Shown here piece after piece: positions 51,194-60,588 of a stretch of 64,000 bases of DNA (its first letter is position 1; each line of letters starts with the position of its first letter). This stretch comes from Bacillus_BA songklensis (GTDB taxonomy: Bacteria; Bacillota; Bacilli; Bacillales; Bacillaceae_H). The stretch is taken from contig NZ_JBHRZT010000052.1 in NCBI RefSeq assembly GCF_042649685.1, positions 558,001-622,000 of the forward strand, in the 5' to 3' direction. Both the position numbers and the translations under genes were made by a program. The notes under the pieces were generated by a model. It ran no database searches and was not told the origin of the DNA. It saw only the letters and a program-made list of their open reading frames with translations.

Positions 51194-52114
51194 ATGCAAA
51201 AGTATAAAGTATATGGTGCGTTAGTTATGATCATGTTGTTTTGGGGATTCAACGTTTCGGCGACAAAGGTATTGGTCTCTCATTTCGCACCTTTGACGAT
51301 GACCTCTTTTCGTATCTTAATTGCGGGATTATCGGTTTTGCTCATGTTAAAAATCATGAAGGCTTCCCGCAAGCTTCAATTAAAGGAATTGGGTTTTATT
51401 ACCTTTGTCGGCTTATTCAATGTAGTCGGGCATCATTTCTTTTTATCGTTGGGATTGCAAAAAACAACGGCTACGAACGGTGGACTGATTATGGGATTGG
51501 CACCGCTCATGACGACCGTGCTGGCCATCTTGTTTTTGGGAACGCGCCTTACATTCATTCGCTTCATCGGCATTGTTTTCGGATTGACGGGAGTAAGTTT
51601 TGTTGTGTTACACGGAAGCGGTACGCTGTCATCCGGATCGGTGGGTGACTTGTTTGTCTTTTTATCTTTATTGATTCAAGCGGTCAGTTATGTGTTTATC
51701 CGTAAGGCATCCTCGACCATTGACGGGCGTCTCATGACAGGATGGATGCTAGTAACGGGGTCTGTTCTTTTGTTTATCATGAGTCTTTTCATGGAACCAA
51801 AAGGGTTGTCTACAATGGTTTCGGGAGATATCGGCATATGGATGGTTTTTTTGGCTTCTGCCATTTTGGCAACGGCTGTCGGGCATATGGTTTACAATCA
51901 GACGGTACAGCATATCGGAGCAGCGGAATCTGCCATTTTCCTCAACTTAAGCCCGTTTTTTGCATTGGTGGGATCTAGTCTGTTTTTAGGGGAGCCCATT
52001 TATCTCCAACAGCTCATCGGATTTGTCTTCATCATTGCAGGGGTCATTTGTGGAAGCGGGATTGTAGAGAAGGCAATGAGATCAAGAAAAAAATCGATCA
52101 ACATTTCTGCTTAA
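51194..52114 (+). CDS. EamA/DMT-family transporter
   Basis: 306 residues with ten membrane helices arranged as two EamA repeats (first MLFWGFNVSATKVLV, second around GWMLVTGSVLLF). Such proteins export amino acids or metabolites. AGGGTGGGAC precedes ATG 51194. Substrate unknown. Monocistronic, ending in a strong hairpin. Confidence 0.82.
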   Translation: MQKYKVYGALVMIMLFWGFNVSATKVLVSHFAPLTMTSFRILIAGLSVLLMLKIMKASRKLQLKELGFITFVGLFNVVGHHFFLSLGLQKTTATNGGLIMGLAPLMTTVLAILFLGTRLTFIRFIGIVFGLTGVSFVVLHGSGTLSSGSVGDLFVFLSLLIQAVSYVFIRKASSTIDGRLMTGWMLVTGSVLLFIMSLFMEPKGLSTMVSGDIGIWMVFLASAILATAVGHMVYNQTVQHIGAAESAIFLNLSPFFALVGSSLFLGEPIYLQQLIGFVFIIAGVICGSGIVEKAMRSRKKSINISA

Positions 52115-52166
52115 TCTTCGAATCTTGGCTTTATAGCCGGAAAAAGTTTGGAGAGTCAGTAAGGAT

Positions 52167-52211
52167 CATCATAAAACATGCCCGGGTTCACCCAGGGCAT
52201 GTTTTATGATG
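52167..52211 (+). terminator. 17-bp hairpin after EamA transporter
   Basis: CATCATAAAACATGCCC and GGGCATGTTTTATGATG; long perfect stem, TTTTAT inside the arm. Confidence 0.7.
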
Positions 52212-52226
52212 AATACGGAGTAAAAA

Positions 52227-52252
52227 AGAAGACTCCCGCGGGGGAGTCTTCT
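52227..52252 (-). terminator. Terminator of the cold-shock gene
   Basis: GAAGACTCCC and GGGAGTCTTC around a GC loop, then TTTTTTAC on the minus strand. Confidence 0.8.
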
Positions 52253-52258
52253 TGAACA

Positions 52259-52456
52259 TTACTTTTGAACGTTAGCAGCTTGTGGTCCACGAGCGCCTTG
52301 CTCGATTTCAAAAGAAACAGTTTGGCCTTCTTCTAATGTTTTGAAGCCGTCGCCTTGAATAGCAGAGAAGTGTACGAATACATCGTCTTGACCTTCTACT
52401 TCAATGAAGCCGAAACCTTTTTCTGAATTAAACCATTTTACTTTACCTTGTACCAT
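52259..52456 (-). CDS. Cold-shock protein (CspB/CspD-like RNA chaperone)
   Basis: 65 residues from ATG 52456 (GCAGGAGG upstream). OB-fold with RNP1 KGFGFIEV and RNP2 VFVHFSAI. Melts RNA secondary structure. The stretch 52457-52916 holds its leader and then AT-rich sequence; a small GCCAA...TTGGC stem near 52862-52877 precedes pxpB. Confidence 0.93.
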   Translation of the reverse strand: MVQGKVKWFNSEKGFGFIEVEGQDDVFVHFSAIQGDGFKTLEEGQTVSFEIEQGARGPQAANVQK

Positions 52457-52916
52457 AATTGTACCTCCTGCGTGGATCTTTTCCACGGTTGTATTAATAT
52501 CCTTGCTCAACCATATTCTTTCAAGGCGAAAACTACTTATTCAAATAGTTTTTCCATCAGTCATATACCGAACAAAAATAACTTCTTTATTATAGCATGG
52601 AAGGAAAGAAGATGCAAACGATATTAGAGAGTGCACCGTTTTTATAAGCCGGGCTAAAATCTGGTGTTGTTGGTTGGATCATCAGGATGGAATATGCCAT
52701 ACAAAAGAATACGTGTTTCCATTATGAAAAAATATACTTTTTTTATGTATTTTTTATCACGAATGAAGAGAACCATCCCCACCTCAAGCTTTGCCGATCA
52801 AGAGTATATCATCCTTGTAATCTTTAATTACTTAATTTAAACTGAATATTATGATTAAAGGTGCCAATTTTGTAACTTGGCGGAGTATGACTTTATAAAT
52901 AAAGGGGGACAGCACG

Positions 52917-53630
52917 ATGGCAGCCACATATACATTATCTCCCCTGGGCGATCAAGCCGTCATAGTGGAATTCGGGAAAAATGTAACAGAGGAGATTCAG
53001 CAAAACATACAGTCTTTTTGTACATATTTAATGGATCATCCCATTGAAGGAATGATCGAGTTTGTACCGGCATTTACGAATGTCACCATTTTTTATGATC
53101 CGTGGAAAGTCAGCGAACAAGGAAAAAAACAGCCTTATGAAACGTTTTCTAAGCGAGTGAGTGACAGGCTGAACTCGCTTGATTTTCATCAGAATATAAA
53201 AAGGCGGATCGTCGACATCCCTGTTTGTTATGGAGAGGATTTCGGTCCGGATCTTGAGTTTGTGGCCAAGCATAACGGAATGGCCGAAGAAGATGTCATC
53301 CGCATTCATTCGAACGGGAAATATCTTGTTTATATGATTGGCTTTGCTCCTGGTTTTCCTTACCTTGGAGGCATGTCTGAAAAAATAGCAGCTCCAAGAA
53401 AAGCATCACCTCGAAAAGCCATTCCAGCAGGATCAGTAGGCATCGCAGGTGCGCAAACAGGCATTTATCCATTTGAAACACCAGGGGGCTGGCAGCTCAT
53501 TGGACGTACGCCGCTATCCCTTTTTCAGCCTGATTCTACTCCGCCCACTCTTTTACAGACCGGAGATATCATTCGGTTTGCCCCTATATCCAGGGCAGAG
53601 TTTGATCGGTTGAAGGAGGGTCAGTCATGA
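52917..53630 (+). CDS. pxpB: 5-Oxoprolinase subunit B (PxpB/KipI)
   Basis: 237 residues, AHS1/cyclophilin-like fold; LSPLGDQAVIVEFG at the N-terminus and GFAPGFPYLGG are family landmarks. With PxpA and PxpC it hydrolyses 5-oxoproline to glutamate using ATP; in B. subtilis KipI also inhibits the sporulation kinase KinA. RBS AAAGGGGG. Its TGA overlaps the next ATG by 4 bp. Confidence 0.9.
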   Translation: MAATYTLSPLGDQAVIVEFGKNVTEEIQQNIQSFCTYLMDHPIEGMIEFVPAFTNVTIFYDPWKVSEQGKKQPYETFSKRVSDRLNSLDFHQNIKRRIVDIPVCYGEDFGPDLEFVAKHNGMAEEDVIRIHSNGKYLVYMIGFAPGFPYLGGMSEKIAAPRKASPRKAIPAGSVGIAGAQTGIYPFETPGGWQLIGRTPLSLFQPDSTPPTLLQTGDIIRFAPISRAEFDRLKEGQS

Positions 53631-54628
53631 GCATCAAAGTAGTCAGAACAGGTTTGCTGACGACGATTCAAGACGGCGGCCGGTACGGATACAGGCAGTA
53701 CGGCGTCATTTTAAATGGAGCAATGGACCCGTACGCTCTCCGCATCGCCAACATGCTTGTAGGCAACGACGAGCATGAAGGAGCAATGGAGCTTACCTTG
53801 ATGGGCCCCAAACTGCTGTTTGAACAGTCGTGTTTGATCGCATTAACAGGCGGAAATTTAACTCCTGCCATTGATGGAAAGGACGTTCCGATGTGGCGTC
53901 CTGTCTGGGTAAGAGAAGGCAGCGTGCTTGAATTCGGAGTGCCTAAAAAGGGATGCCGAACATATCTATCAGTCTCAGGTGGATTTCAGCTGCCGGAAGT
54001 GATGGGGAGTGTATCTACCTATTTGCGCGCAGAAATCGGCGGCTATAAAGGACGGGCTCTTCAATACGGTGATGTGATCGGTTTCAATGCTCCGTCGCCG
54101 TTTGGCGAAAAGCTTATTGATTCTTTGCAAAAAGGGGCAGCGGATCAACCATTTGCCGCAGCAAGCTGGACACTTCATCCAACATGGCTTCCTTCCTATG
54201 AATCCAACCCAACCATTCGTGCTATAAAAGGAGCGGAATTCGATCGCTTCACAGAAGAAAGCAGGCAAGATGTATTCACAAAACCTTTTCAAGTGACTCC
54301 GCAGTCAGATCGGATGGGCTACCGCCTGCAGGGCCCAGCTTTGACTTTGACAGAGCCGTTTGAATTATTATCGAGCGCTGTCGCATTCGGAACGATTCAG
54401 GTACCGTCGGACGGAAATCCGATTGTCCTCATGGCCGACCATCAAACAACAGGCGGCTATCCGCGCATCGCACAGGCTGCGTCCGTTGATCTGCCTTTGC
54501 TTGCTCAAGTCTTGCCGGGTCGGCATGTATCCTTTTCTGACATTTCCCTTGAGGAAGCACAGCGATTATATCTAAAAAGAGAAAAACAGTTTCAGTATAT
54601 GAAGCGGATCATCTCTTTAACGATTTAA
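53627..54628 (+). CDS. pxpC: 5-Oxoprolinase subunit C (PxpC/KipA)
   Basis: 333 residues, AHS2 family: GLLTTIQDGGRYGYRQYG near the start and DHQTTGGYPRIAQ later. Translationally coupled to pxpB through the ATGA overlap. In B. subtilis KipA antagonises KipI. Confidence 0.9.
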   Translation: MSIKVVRTGLLTTIQDGGRYGYRQYGVILNGAMDPYALRIANMLVGNDEHEGAMELTLMGPKLLFEQSCLIALTGGNLTPAIDGKDVPMWRPVWVREGSVLEFGVPKKGCRTYLSVSGGFQLPEVMGSVSTYLRAEIGGYKGRALQYGDVIGFNAPSPFGEKLIDSLQKGAADQPFAAASWTLHPTWLPSYESNPTIRAIKGAEFDRFTEESRQDVFTKPFQVTPQSDRMGYRLQGPALTLTEPFELLSSAVAFGTIQVPSDGNPIVLMADHQTTGGYPRIAQAASVDLPLLAQVLPGRHVSFSDISLEEAQRLYLKREKQFQYMKRIISLTI

Positions 54629-54639
54629 TAGAAAGGAGA

Positions 54640-55404
54640 ATGAACATGTTTCACATTGACTTGAATTGCGACTTAGGTGAAAGTTTCGGCGTGTATAAAA
54701 TTGGAAATGATGAAGAGATACTAAATTATGTGACATCGGCGAATATTGCGTGCGGCTTTCATGCGGGAGATCCGGCGACGATGCGCCAAACGGTCCTGCT
54801 TGCCCTTGAAAAAGGGGTAAGTATCGGGGCGCATCCCGGCCTTTCCGATTTAATCGGATTCGGTCGCCGAAATTTGCCGATTACGCCGAGGGAAGCATAT
54901 GAAATCGTCGTCTATCAAATCGGTGCATTGAATGCATTCGTGAAGGCGGAAGGCGGTGTGATGAAACATGTAAAACCGCACGGTGCCCTTTATAACATGG
55001 CGGCCGTCAACCGGGAATTGTCCGAAGCGATTGCCCGGGCCGTCTATAAAGTAGACCCTGAACTTGTGTTATTTGGACTTGCAGGAAGCGAGTTAGTCAA
55101 GGCAGGAAAGAAAGTCGGGTTGCAAACGGCGAATGAGGTATTTGCCGATCGAACGTATCAGAGTGATGGAACGCTAACGCCGCGCTCTCGGGAAAATGCG
55201 CTGGTAACAGATGATAGAAAGGCAGTGGCACAAGTCGTTCGCATGATCAAAGAAGGAAAAGTATTATCCGAGCAAGGAGCGGACGTAGAGATTCAAGCGG
55301 ACACCGTCTGTATCCATGGAGATGGGCCGCATGCATTGAATTTTGCCCGTCACATCCGCGAGGAGTTTATGAAAGAAGGAATTACGGTTCAATCATACAG
55401 CTAA
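54640..55404 (+). CDS. pxpA: 5-Oxoprolinase subunit A (PxpA, LamB/YcsF family)
   Basis: 254 residues. The LamB/YcsF pattern is clear: DLNCDLGESFG, ANIACGFHAGDP, GAHPGLSDLIGFGRR, KPHGALYN. Third component of the oxoprolinase. GAAAGGAGAATG precedes the start, 11 bp after pxpC. Confidence 0.92.
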   Translation: MNMFHIDLNCDLGESFGVYKIGNDEEILNYVTSANIACGFHAGDPATMRQTVLLALEKGVSIGAHPGLSDLIGFGRRNLPITPREAYEIVVYQIGALNAFVKAEGGVMKHVKPHGALYNMAAVNRELSEAIARAVYKVDPELVLFGLAGSELVKAGKKVGLQTANEVFADRTYQSDGTLTPRSRENALVTDDRKAVAQVVRMIKEGKVLSEQGADVEIQADTVCIHGDGPHALNFARHIREEFMKEGITVQSYS

Positions 55405-55420
55405 GAAGGGAGAAGCATGA

Positions 55421-56608
55421 ATGGGAGCAAAATCAGGATGGAGCGTGCTGCTCGGAGCGGCTTTCTTGATGGCGACATCTGCCATTGGTCCGGGTTTTTT
55501 AACACAAACGACGGTTTTTACACAGCAATTAGCAGCAAGCTTCGGGTTTGTTATTTTAATTTCGATCATTTTAGACATTGGTGTCCAAATGAATGTATGG
55601 CGCATCATTGCTGTCTCGGAAAAGAGAGCACAGGATATCGCCAATCTCGTTTTGCCGGGTTTGGGAGGATTGATCGCGATTCTCATCATTATAGGAGGGC
55701 TCGCGTTTAATATCGGAAACGTTGGCGGCGCCGGACTGGGCATGAACGTTTTGTTCGGCGTATCGGTTGAAACAGGGGCGCTTATTAGCGGTGCCATTGC
55801 GGTTGCTGTCTTCCTGGTAAAAGAAGCGGGGAAACTAATGGATCGCTTTGCACAAATCATGGGCGGCGTCATGATTTTATTGACGCTCTATGTTGCCATC
55901 ACCTCTTCGCCTCCTGTTGGTGAAGCGATAGCGAAAACCTTCATGCCCGATAAGGTTGATATACTTGCTATTGTCACGCTCGTAGGGGGGACAGTGGGCG
56001 GATATATTACGTTTGCAGGAGGGCATCGTTTGCTTGACGCAGGCATTCGAGGAAAACAAGCAATCCCTCAAGTGACGAGAAGTGCGGTATCAGGCATTAC
56101 GATTGCCTCTATTATGCGGATCTTTCTCTTCCTGGCGGCCCTGGGAGTCGTCAGTCAAGGACTTACATTGGATGAAAGCAATCCGCCTGCTTCTGTCTTT
56201 CAGTTAGCGGCAGGAGATATCGGATATAAACTATTTGGAATCGTCATGTTTGCGGCTGCTATTACATCGGTGATTGGTGCCGCCTATACGTCTGTATCAT
56301 TCATTCGAACATTTCATCCAAAGATCGAGCAATATGAAAACTGGATTATTATTGCATTTATTATTATTTCAACTCTTGTGCTCGTCACCATTGGACAGCC
56401 TGTTAAAGTTTTAGTGTTAGTTGGTGCATTAAACGGCTTGATTTTACCGATCACACTCAGCACAATGCTGGTTGCAGCTTATAAAAAGAACATCGTTGGG
56501 GATTATAAGCATCCACTGTGGCTTGCGATCTTCGGCGGCTTCGTAGTGGTGCTCATGGCCATTTTAAGTGTGTATACGATCATGCAATCACTGCCAAAGC
56601 TGTTTTAA
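55421..56608 (+). CDS. ycsG: NRAMP-like transporter (YcsG family)
   Basis: 395 residues, eleven to twelve membrane helices, divergent NRAMP fold (SAIGPGFLTQTTVFTQ at the start). YcsG-type members cluster with oxoprolinase genes and may carry 5-oxoproline or magnesium/metal ions. ATG 55421 is chosen by homology-style start MGAKSGWSVLLG; ATG 55417 is out of frame. Terminator follows. Confidence 0.85.
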   Translation: MGAKSGWSVLLGAAFLMATSAIGPGFLTQTTVFTQQLAASFGFVILISIILDIGVQMNVWRIIAVSEKRAQDIANLVLPGLGGLIAILIIIGGLAFNIGNVGGAGLGMNVLFGVSVETGALISGAIAVAVFLVKEAGKLMDRFAQIMGGVMILLTLYVAITSSPPVGEAIAKTFMPDKVDILAIVTLVGGTVGGYITFAGGHRLLDAGIRGKQAIPQVTRSAVSGITIASIMRIFLFLAALGVVSQGLTLDESNPPASVFQLAAGDIGYKLFGIVMFAAAITSVIGAAYTSVSFIRTFHPKIEQYENWIIIAFIIISTLVLVTIGQPVKVLVLVGALNGLILPITLSTMLVAAYKKNIVGDYKHPLWLAIFGGFVVVLMAILSVYTIMQSLPKLF

Positions 56609-56702
56609 ATGAAAAAGAATTTCGTTTGAGATATTTGTTGTATGTATTGTTCAGCTGGAAAAAGGGTGTTGCAAGAAACACTTTCAACTATCATTTCTTT
56701 TG

Positions 56703-56737
56703 AAAAAGCCCAAACCCGGACAGGGTTGGGCTTTTTG
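56703..56737 (+). terminator. Terminator of the pxp operon
   Basis: AAAAAGCCCAAACCC and GGGTTGGGCTTTTTG. Confidence 0.88.
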
Positions 56738-56889
56738 CTTTTCAAAAAGCAGTGCTGTCAATTGAAGAGCAATGCGATTTTGATTTTTAGAACGTTATAG
56801 GTGATTCCACTTACGCTTATCTTTGAATATGAATGTAATAATAAAGGGTTAACACCTTGTTGAAAATTTTTCTGGTTGGGGTGAATGGA

Positions 56890-58755
56890 ATGGAAAGGCC
56901 GCAATCTATAAATCGATCCCCTGAGCGTAAAAAACTAGCTGAAATGATAGCTAACATATATGATGATATGATCAAAAAGTCCGAAAGAATGGCAGACTAT
57001 CTTCCATTAAAAAAGTATCCATACAGTCGTGACAATTTCCTTTCTTTTTTAGTTCTCAGAGAAATGGATTTATCGAAAGTGCAAATGGCATTGCAAGAAG
57101 AAGGGCTGGCAGCATTGGAGACAGGAGAAGCCCATGTGATAAAAAGCATAGAAAAAATTTTAAACAACCTGGGTGTATATCCACCACCTCCGGCCGCTTT
57201 ACAATGCCCTGATTATACCCGTGCCAAAGAAATCATGAAAACAAGGGCGGAAGCGGTATTTGGCACCATCCAACCCCCGGGAATCATGGTCACGCTGGAT
57301 TCATCGCTGATTCATGAACCAGAAATCATGGAACAATTATTGCTGCATGGAATGGATATTGCAAGGATTAATTGTGCTCACGATTCACCTCCTATTTGGG
57401 AGAAGTTAATTGATGAAGTACGTACAGCGGAAAGGAAGCTAACATCCATCGGAAAATATGGAAATCGTACATGCAAGATTTATATGGATTTGGCGGGTCC
57501 TAAAATTCGCATTGGCAAAATTCAAAATGAAACCTTGCCCCTTAAGCTGTCTGTCCCGCGAGATGCCTATGGCAATGCGGCAGGTTTTATCCAGGGCTAT
57601 ATTAGCACCCGGGCGGAAAATACAATGAACGATGAGAATGGAAGCGATTCTGCCACTTTTATATTAGCGGTCAGCGCAGAAGATTCTTTTGACCAATTAA
57701 AGGTCGGTGATGAATTGACATTTAATGATATACGGGGAAGAAAACGGGGAATGAAAGTAATTGATAAACGCGATTCATCATGTATCAAAGTACAGCTGGA
57801 TAAAACAGCTTATATTGATGAAACGACTATTCTTCAAAATGAAAAAATAACCATGAGCGTTCGCTCCTTGCTTTCTAAGCCTGAGACCATTGAAGTGAAA
57901 AAAGGCGATAAACTAAGATTGTATCTTGACGAGAATCGGCTTGGGCATGCAGGGGATGAACATACAATCCCCGGTGTCCCCGTTACCCTTCCTAAAGCAT
58001 TCAAAAATGTTCGGATTGGTGATCGCGTATTTATTGATGATGGAAAGGTTTATGGAATTGTTTCACATGTAACCAATCAATGGATCGACCTAAACATTGC
58101 CGCTCCTTCCCTAAAAGCCAAAAGAATCAAGGAAGGGAATGGATTTAACTTGCCCGATTCGTTACCGAGCCTAAATGCCGCTTCACCAACAAAAAAGGAT
58201 TTATCCGATTTATCGTTTATCGTCAAATACGCGGATATTGTCGGCCTTTCCTTTGTGCATTCACCTAAAGATTTGAGTGATCTTCGCGATGCTCTCGAGA
58301 GATTGGCAGCCCCCCATCTAGCGGTAGTGGCGAAAATTGAAACGAAAGACGCGATCCATAATCTTGCCCGCATCATTTTAGAGGGATTAAACTTTGAAGG
58401 CTTTGGGGTGATGATTGCAAGGGGAGATTTAGCGGTTGAAGTCGGATTTGAAAATTTGGCCTATGCTCAGGAGGAAATATTATCGATTTGCAGGGCTGCG
58501 CATGTTCCGGTCATATGGGCAACTCAAGTATTGGATAGACTGCTCAAGAAAGGTGTACCGTCACGCGCGGAAATAACGGATGCCATAATGGCGAACAGGG
58601 CTCAGTGTGTGATGTTAAATAAAGGCCCTTACATCATCGAGGCACTAAAAGTGCTGTCAAAACTACTTCACTTTGATAGCAATGAAGATGGCAAGCGGAC
58701 TAAGATCGTAAAAGAATTTACAGCACAATACGGAATTTTTCACTCGTTATTTTAA
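56890..58755 (+). CDS. Pyruvate-kinase-like protein with N-terminal extension
   Basis: 621 residues from ATG 56890 (GGGGTGA upstream). The first ~130 residues are a helical extension unlike pyruvate kinase. The barrel follows: GIMVTLDSS replaces the usual TKIVCTIGP, then ARINCAH, MDLAGPKIR, the active-site VVAKIETKDA, MIARGDLAVE and WATQVLD. The loop after VMLNKGPY departs from MLSGETA. There is no C-terminal regulatory domain. A paralogue of Pyk whose substrate may differ. Confidence 0.75.
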   Translation: MERPQSINRSPERKKLAEMIANIYDDMIKKSERMADYLPLKKYPYSRDNFLSFLVLREMDLSKVQMALQEEGLAALETGEAHVIKSIEKILNNLGVYPPPPAALQCPDYTRAKEIMKTRAEAVFGTIQPPGIMVTLDSSLIHEPEIMEQLLLHGMDIARINCAHDSPPIWEKLIDEVRTAERKLTSIGKYGNRTCKIYMDLAGPKIRIGKIQNETLPLKLSVPRDAYGNAAGFIQGYISTRAENTMNDENGSDSATFILAVSAEDSFDQLKVGDELTFNDIRGRKRGMKVIDKRDSSCIKVQLDKTAYIDETTILQNEKITMSVRSLLSKPETIEVKKGDKLRLYLDENRLGHAGDEHTIPGVPVTLPKAFKNVRIGDRVFIDDGKVYGIVSHVTNQWIDLNIAAPSLKAKRIKEGNGFNLPDSLPSLNAASPTKKDLSDLSFIVKYADIVGLSFVHSPKDLSDLRDALERLAAPHLAVVAKIETKDAIHNLARIILEGLNFEGFGVMIARGDLAVEVGFENLAYAQEEILSICRAAHVPVIWATQVLDRLLKKGVPSRAEITDAIMANRAQCVMLNKGPYIIEALKVLSKLLHFDSNEDGKRTKIVKEFTAQYGIFHSLF

Positions 58756-58763
58756 CATATCAC

Positions 58764-59417
58764 TTATCGCCATCCTTTTTTCCAAATATGTGTCAACACC
58801 ATAAAGAAAAATAGTAGATATGCCGCTCCCAGAAAAAATCCCCCTAACACATCACTTGCATAATGATCACCTAAATAAATTCGACTAACACCGACTAATC
58901 CAAGGAATATGAAAAATGACAAGCCTGCTAACCAAGCGGCCGCCTTCTTTTGATTTTCCATTAACACGCACCAAATAATGAATAAAATAAAGCCATAAAA
59001 CATACAAGAGTAAAGCATGTGACCGCTTGGAAAGGATCCGCCATCATTCCCGATGAAATTCTTTCCGGGGCGTGTCCTCCCGATGGCTTCTTTCACAAAG
59101 TTCCGCAGCAATCTCGTTCCCGTGTATCCAAAAAACAAAAAGAAAGACGTCAAAAAACAGCGGCCAAACGCTAGACAGAGAGCCAAAATGAAAGTCAATA
59201 TCAAACAGAAACGATAATTACTTAAACGACTCATAACTTTTGCCGTGGATGTTAATTGGTCATTGTGAAATCCGTTAATAAACCCATCTATTTGTTTATC
59301 CAAGAACGACAATGAATCGAGATTCTTTTCCACCGCCCAGGCAAGAATAAAAAACAACGACAGGCATATAAGAATGGGAAAAATAAAGGTGGGTTTTCTG
59401 AATGATGGAACGAACAA
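58764..59417 (-). CDS. PAP2-family membrane phosphatase
   Basis: 217 residues with six hydrophobic segments. The three acid-phosphatase motifs are present: KEAIGRTRP, PSGHM and SRIYLGDHYASDV. Hydrolyses lipid phosphates such as undecaprenyl pyrophosphate or phosphatidylglycerophosphate. Convergent with the pyruvate-kinase-like gene. Confidence 0.87.
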   Translation of the reverse strand: MFVPSFRKPTFIFPILICLSLFFILAWAVEKNLDSLSFLDKQIDGFINGFHNDQLTSTAKVMSRLSNYRFCLILTFILALCLAFGRCFLTSFFLFFGYTGTRLLRNFVKEAIGRTRPGKNFIGNDGGSFPSGHMLYSCMFYGFILFIIWCVLMENQKKAAAWLAGLSFFIFLGLVGVSRIYLGDHYASDVLGGFFLGAAYLLFFFMVLTHIWKKGWR

Positions 59418-59556
59418 TCCTTTTCACACCCCCCGACGAGAAGAAATACAGCTTGTTTCAAAGGTTATTAAATTTTTATGGAATGGATGGAAAAATAGAA
59501 CCAACATTCATTGTTTATGTATGCTATAAGGTATTGACAGGAGAATCGACGAAATA

Positions 59557-59592
59557 AGAAAACCCGGATTGTCTGGGCAGTCCGGGTTTTTC
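59557..59592. terminator. Terminator between PAP2 and hemolysin III genes
   Basis: AAAACCCGGA and TCCGGGTTTTTC; works for the minus-strand gene upstream of it (59605-60243). Confidence 0.8.
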
Positions 59593-59604
59593 ATCTTATA
59601 TTTA

Positions 59605-60243
59605 TTAGAGCAGATAAAATAAAACGGCAAAAAAGTGGGTCGCGGTGCCTCCCAGCACGAATAGATGCCAGATGGCGTGGTGAAACTTGAAACCTCTCCA
59701 AACGTAGAAGATGGCCCCAACCGTATAGAGAACGCCCCCTACGACTAATAAAGTGATACCATTTGGAGGTACGTTTTCAACGAGCGGGTTCCAAGCAAGT
59801 ACGATTAACCAGCCCATCAGAACGTACAAAATCGTAGAAGCAAAAAGGTATTTCTTTACAAAAAACGCTTTAAAAACGGTTCCTCCGATTGCGAGTCCCC
59901 ACACCATCCCAAATAATGTCCAGCCGATCCATCCTTTCACAGCGATAAATAGGAAGGGCGTATAAGTTCCTGCAATAAAAAAGTAAATGGAAGAGTGATC
60001 CATGATTTCGAATAGATCTTTTACTTTGCCTGCAGGAAAACTGTGGACAAGTGTTGATGACGTATAAAGAAGAACCATTGTGGCACCAAACAAAGTAAAG
60101 CTCACCACATGCCATGCATTGCCGTAAAGGGATGAATACACGATCAACAATACTAAAGCGGCGATACTTAAAAGTGCCCCAATTCCATGCGTGATGGAGT
60201 TAGCGATCTCTTCACCTTTAGAGAATGTATGTGTGTTTGCCAT
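59605..60243 (-). CDS. Hemolysin III/YplQ-family membrane protein (PAQR-like)
   Basis: 212 residues, seven membrane helices. EEIANSITHGIGALLS, SSTLVHSF, MDHSSIYFFIAGTYTPF and the late HAIWHLFVLGG give the family's conserved Ser/His/Asp metal site. Probably a zinc-dependent membrane hydrolase or stress protein; toxicity is not implied. Confidence 0.87.
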   Translation of the reverse strand: MANTHTFSKGEEIANSITHGIGALLSIAALVLLIVYSSLYGNAWHVVSFTLFGATMVLLYTSSTLVHSFPAGKVKDLFEIMDHSSIYFFIAGTYTPFLFIAVKGWIGWTLFGMVWGLAIGGTVFKAFFVKKYLFASTILYVLMGWLIVLAWNPLVENVPPNGITLLVVGGVLYTVGAIFYVWRGFKFHHAIWHLFVLGGTATHFFAVLFYLL

Positions 60244-60373
60244 TATTCCTCAATTCCTTTCAAAAAACGAATTCCCATGCAAAAGTTACCTTAATTTAGA
60301 ATTATAACACAGTTTTTGAAATGCATCTTATTTTTACTTGAATGGAGAATTGTATTGTGATGTTGAAAAATTA

Positions 60374-60452
60374 AGTAGATTCATATATTAAAGATCCGTC
60401 TGTTCTTTCATCTCAGATAGGTTAAAAAGGTTCACTTGGATTTAGATATATG
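60374..60452 (-). repeat. Hairpin-less repeat copy 14
   Basis: Minus strand starts TATATCTAAATCCAAGTG and ends near TATATGAATCTACTTAA. The inside keeps the distal CCTTTTTAACCTATCTGAGATG and GAACAGACGG segment but no hairpin 1, so it looks like an internal deletion derivative. Confidence 0.6.
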
Positions 60453-60588
60453 TCATTTTCATCTATCAGCTGCTAAAAGAGAAATTGTCTTTTCCGTGCC
60501 TGAAAATTGTCATGAGCTACCATTTTCCAAATAAACATATGAAGAATGCAACTTGCAAACTTTGAAAATAAAGGATGGGGGCATTTTT

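Noticed and set aside
60374..60452. Treating this as a terminator
   Set aside because: No stem or T-run; it matches the ends and distal part of the repeat family instead.
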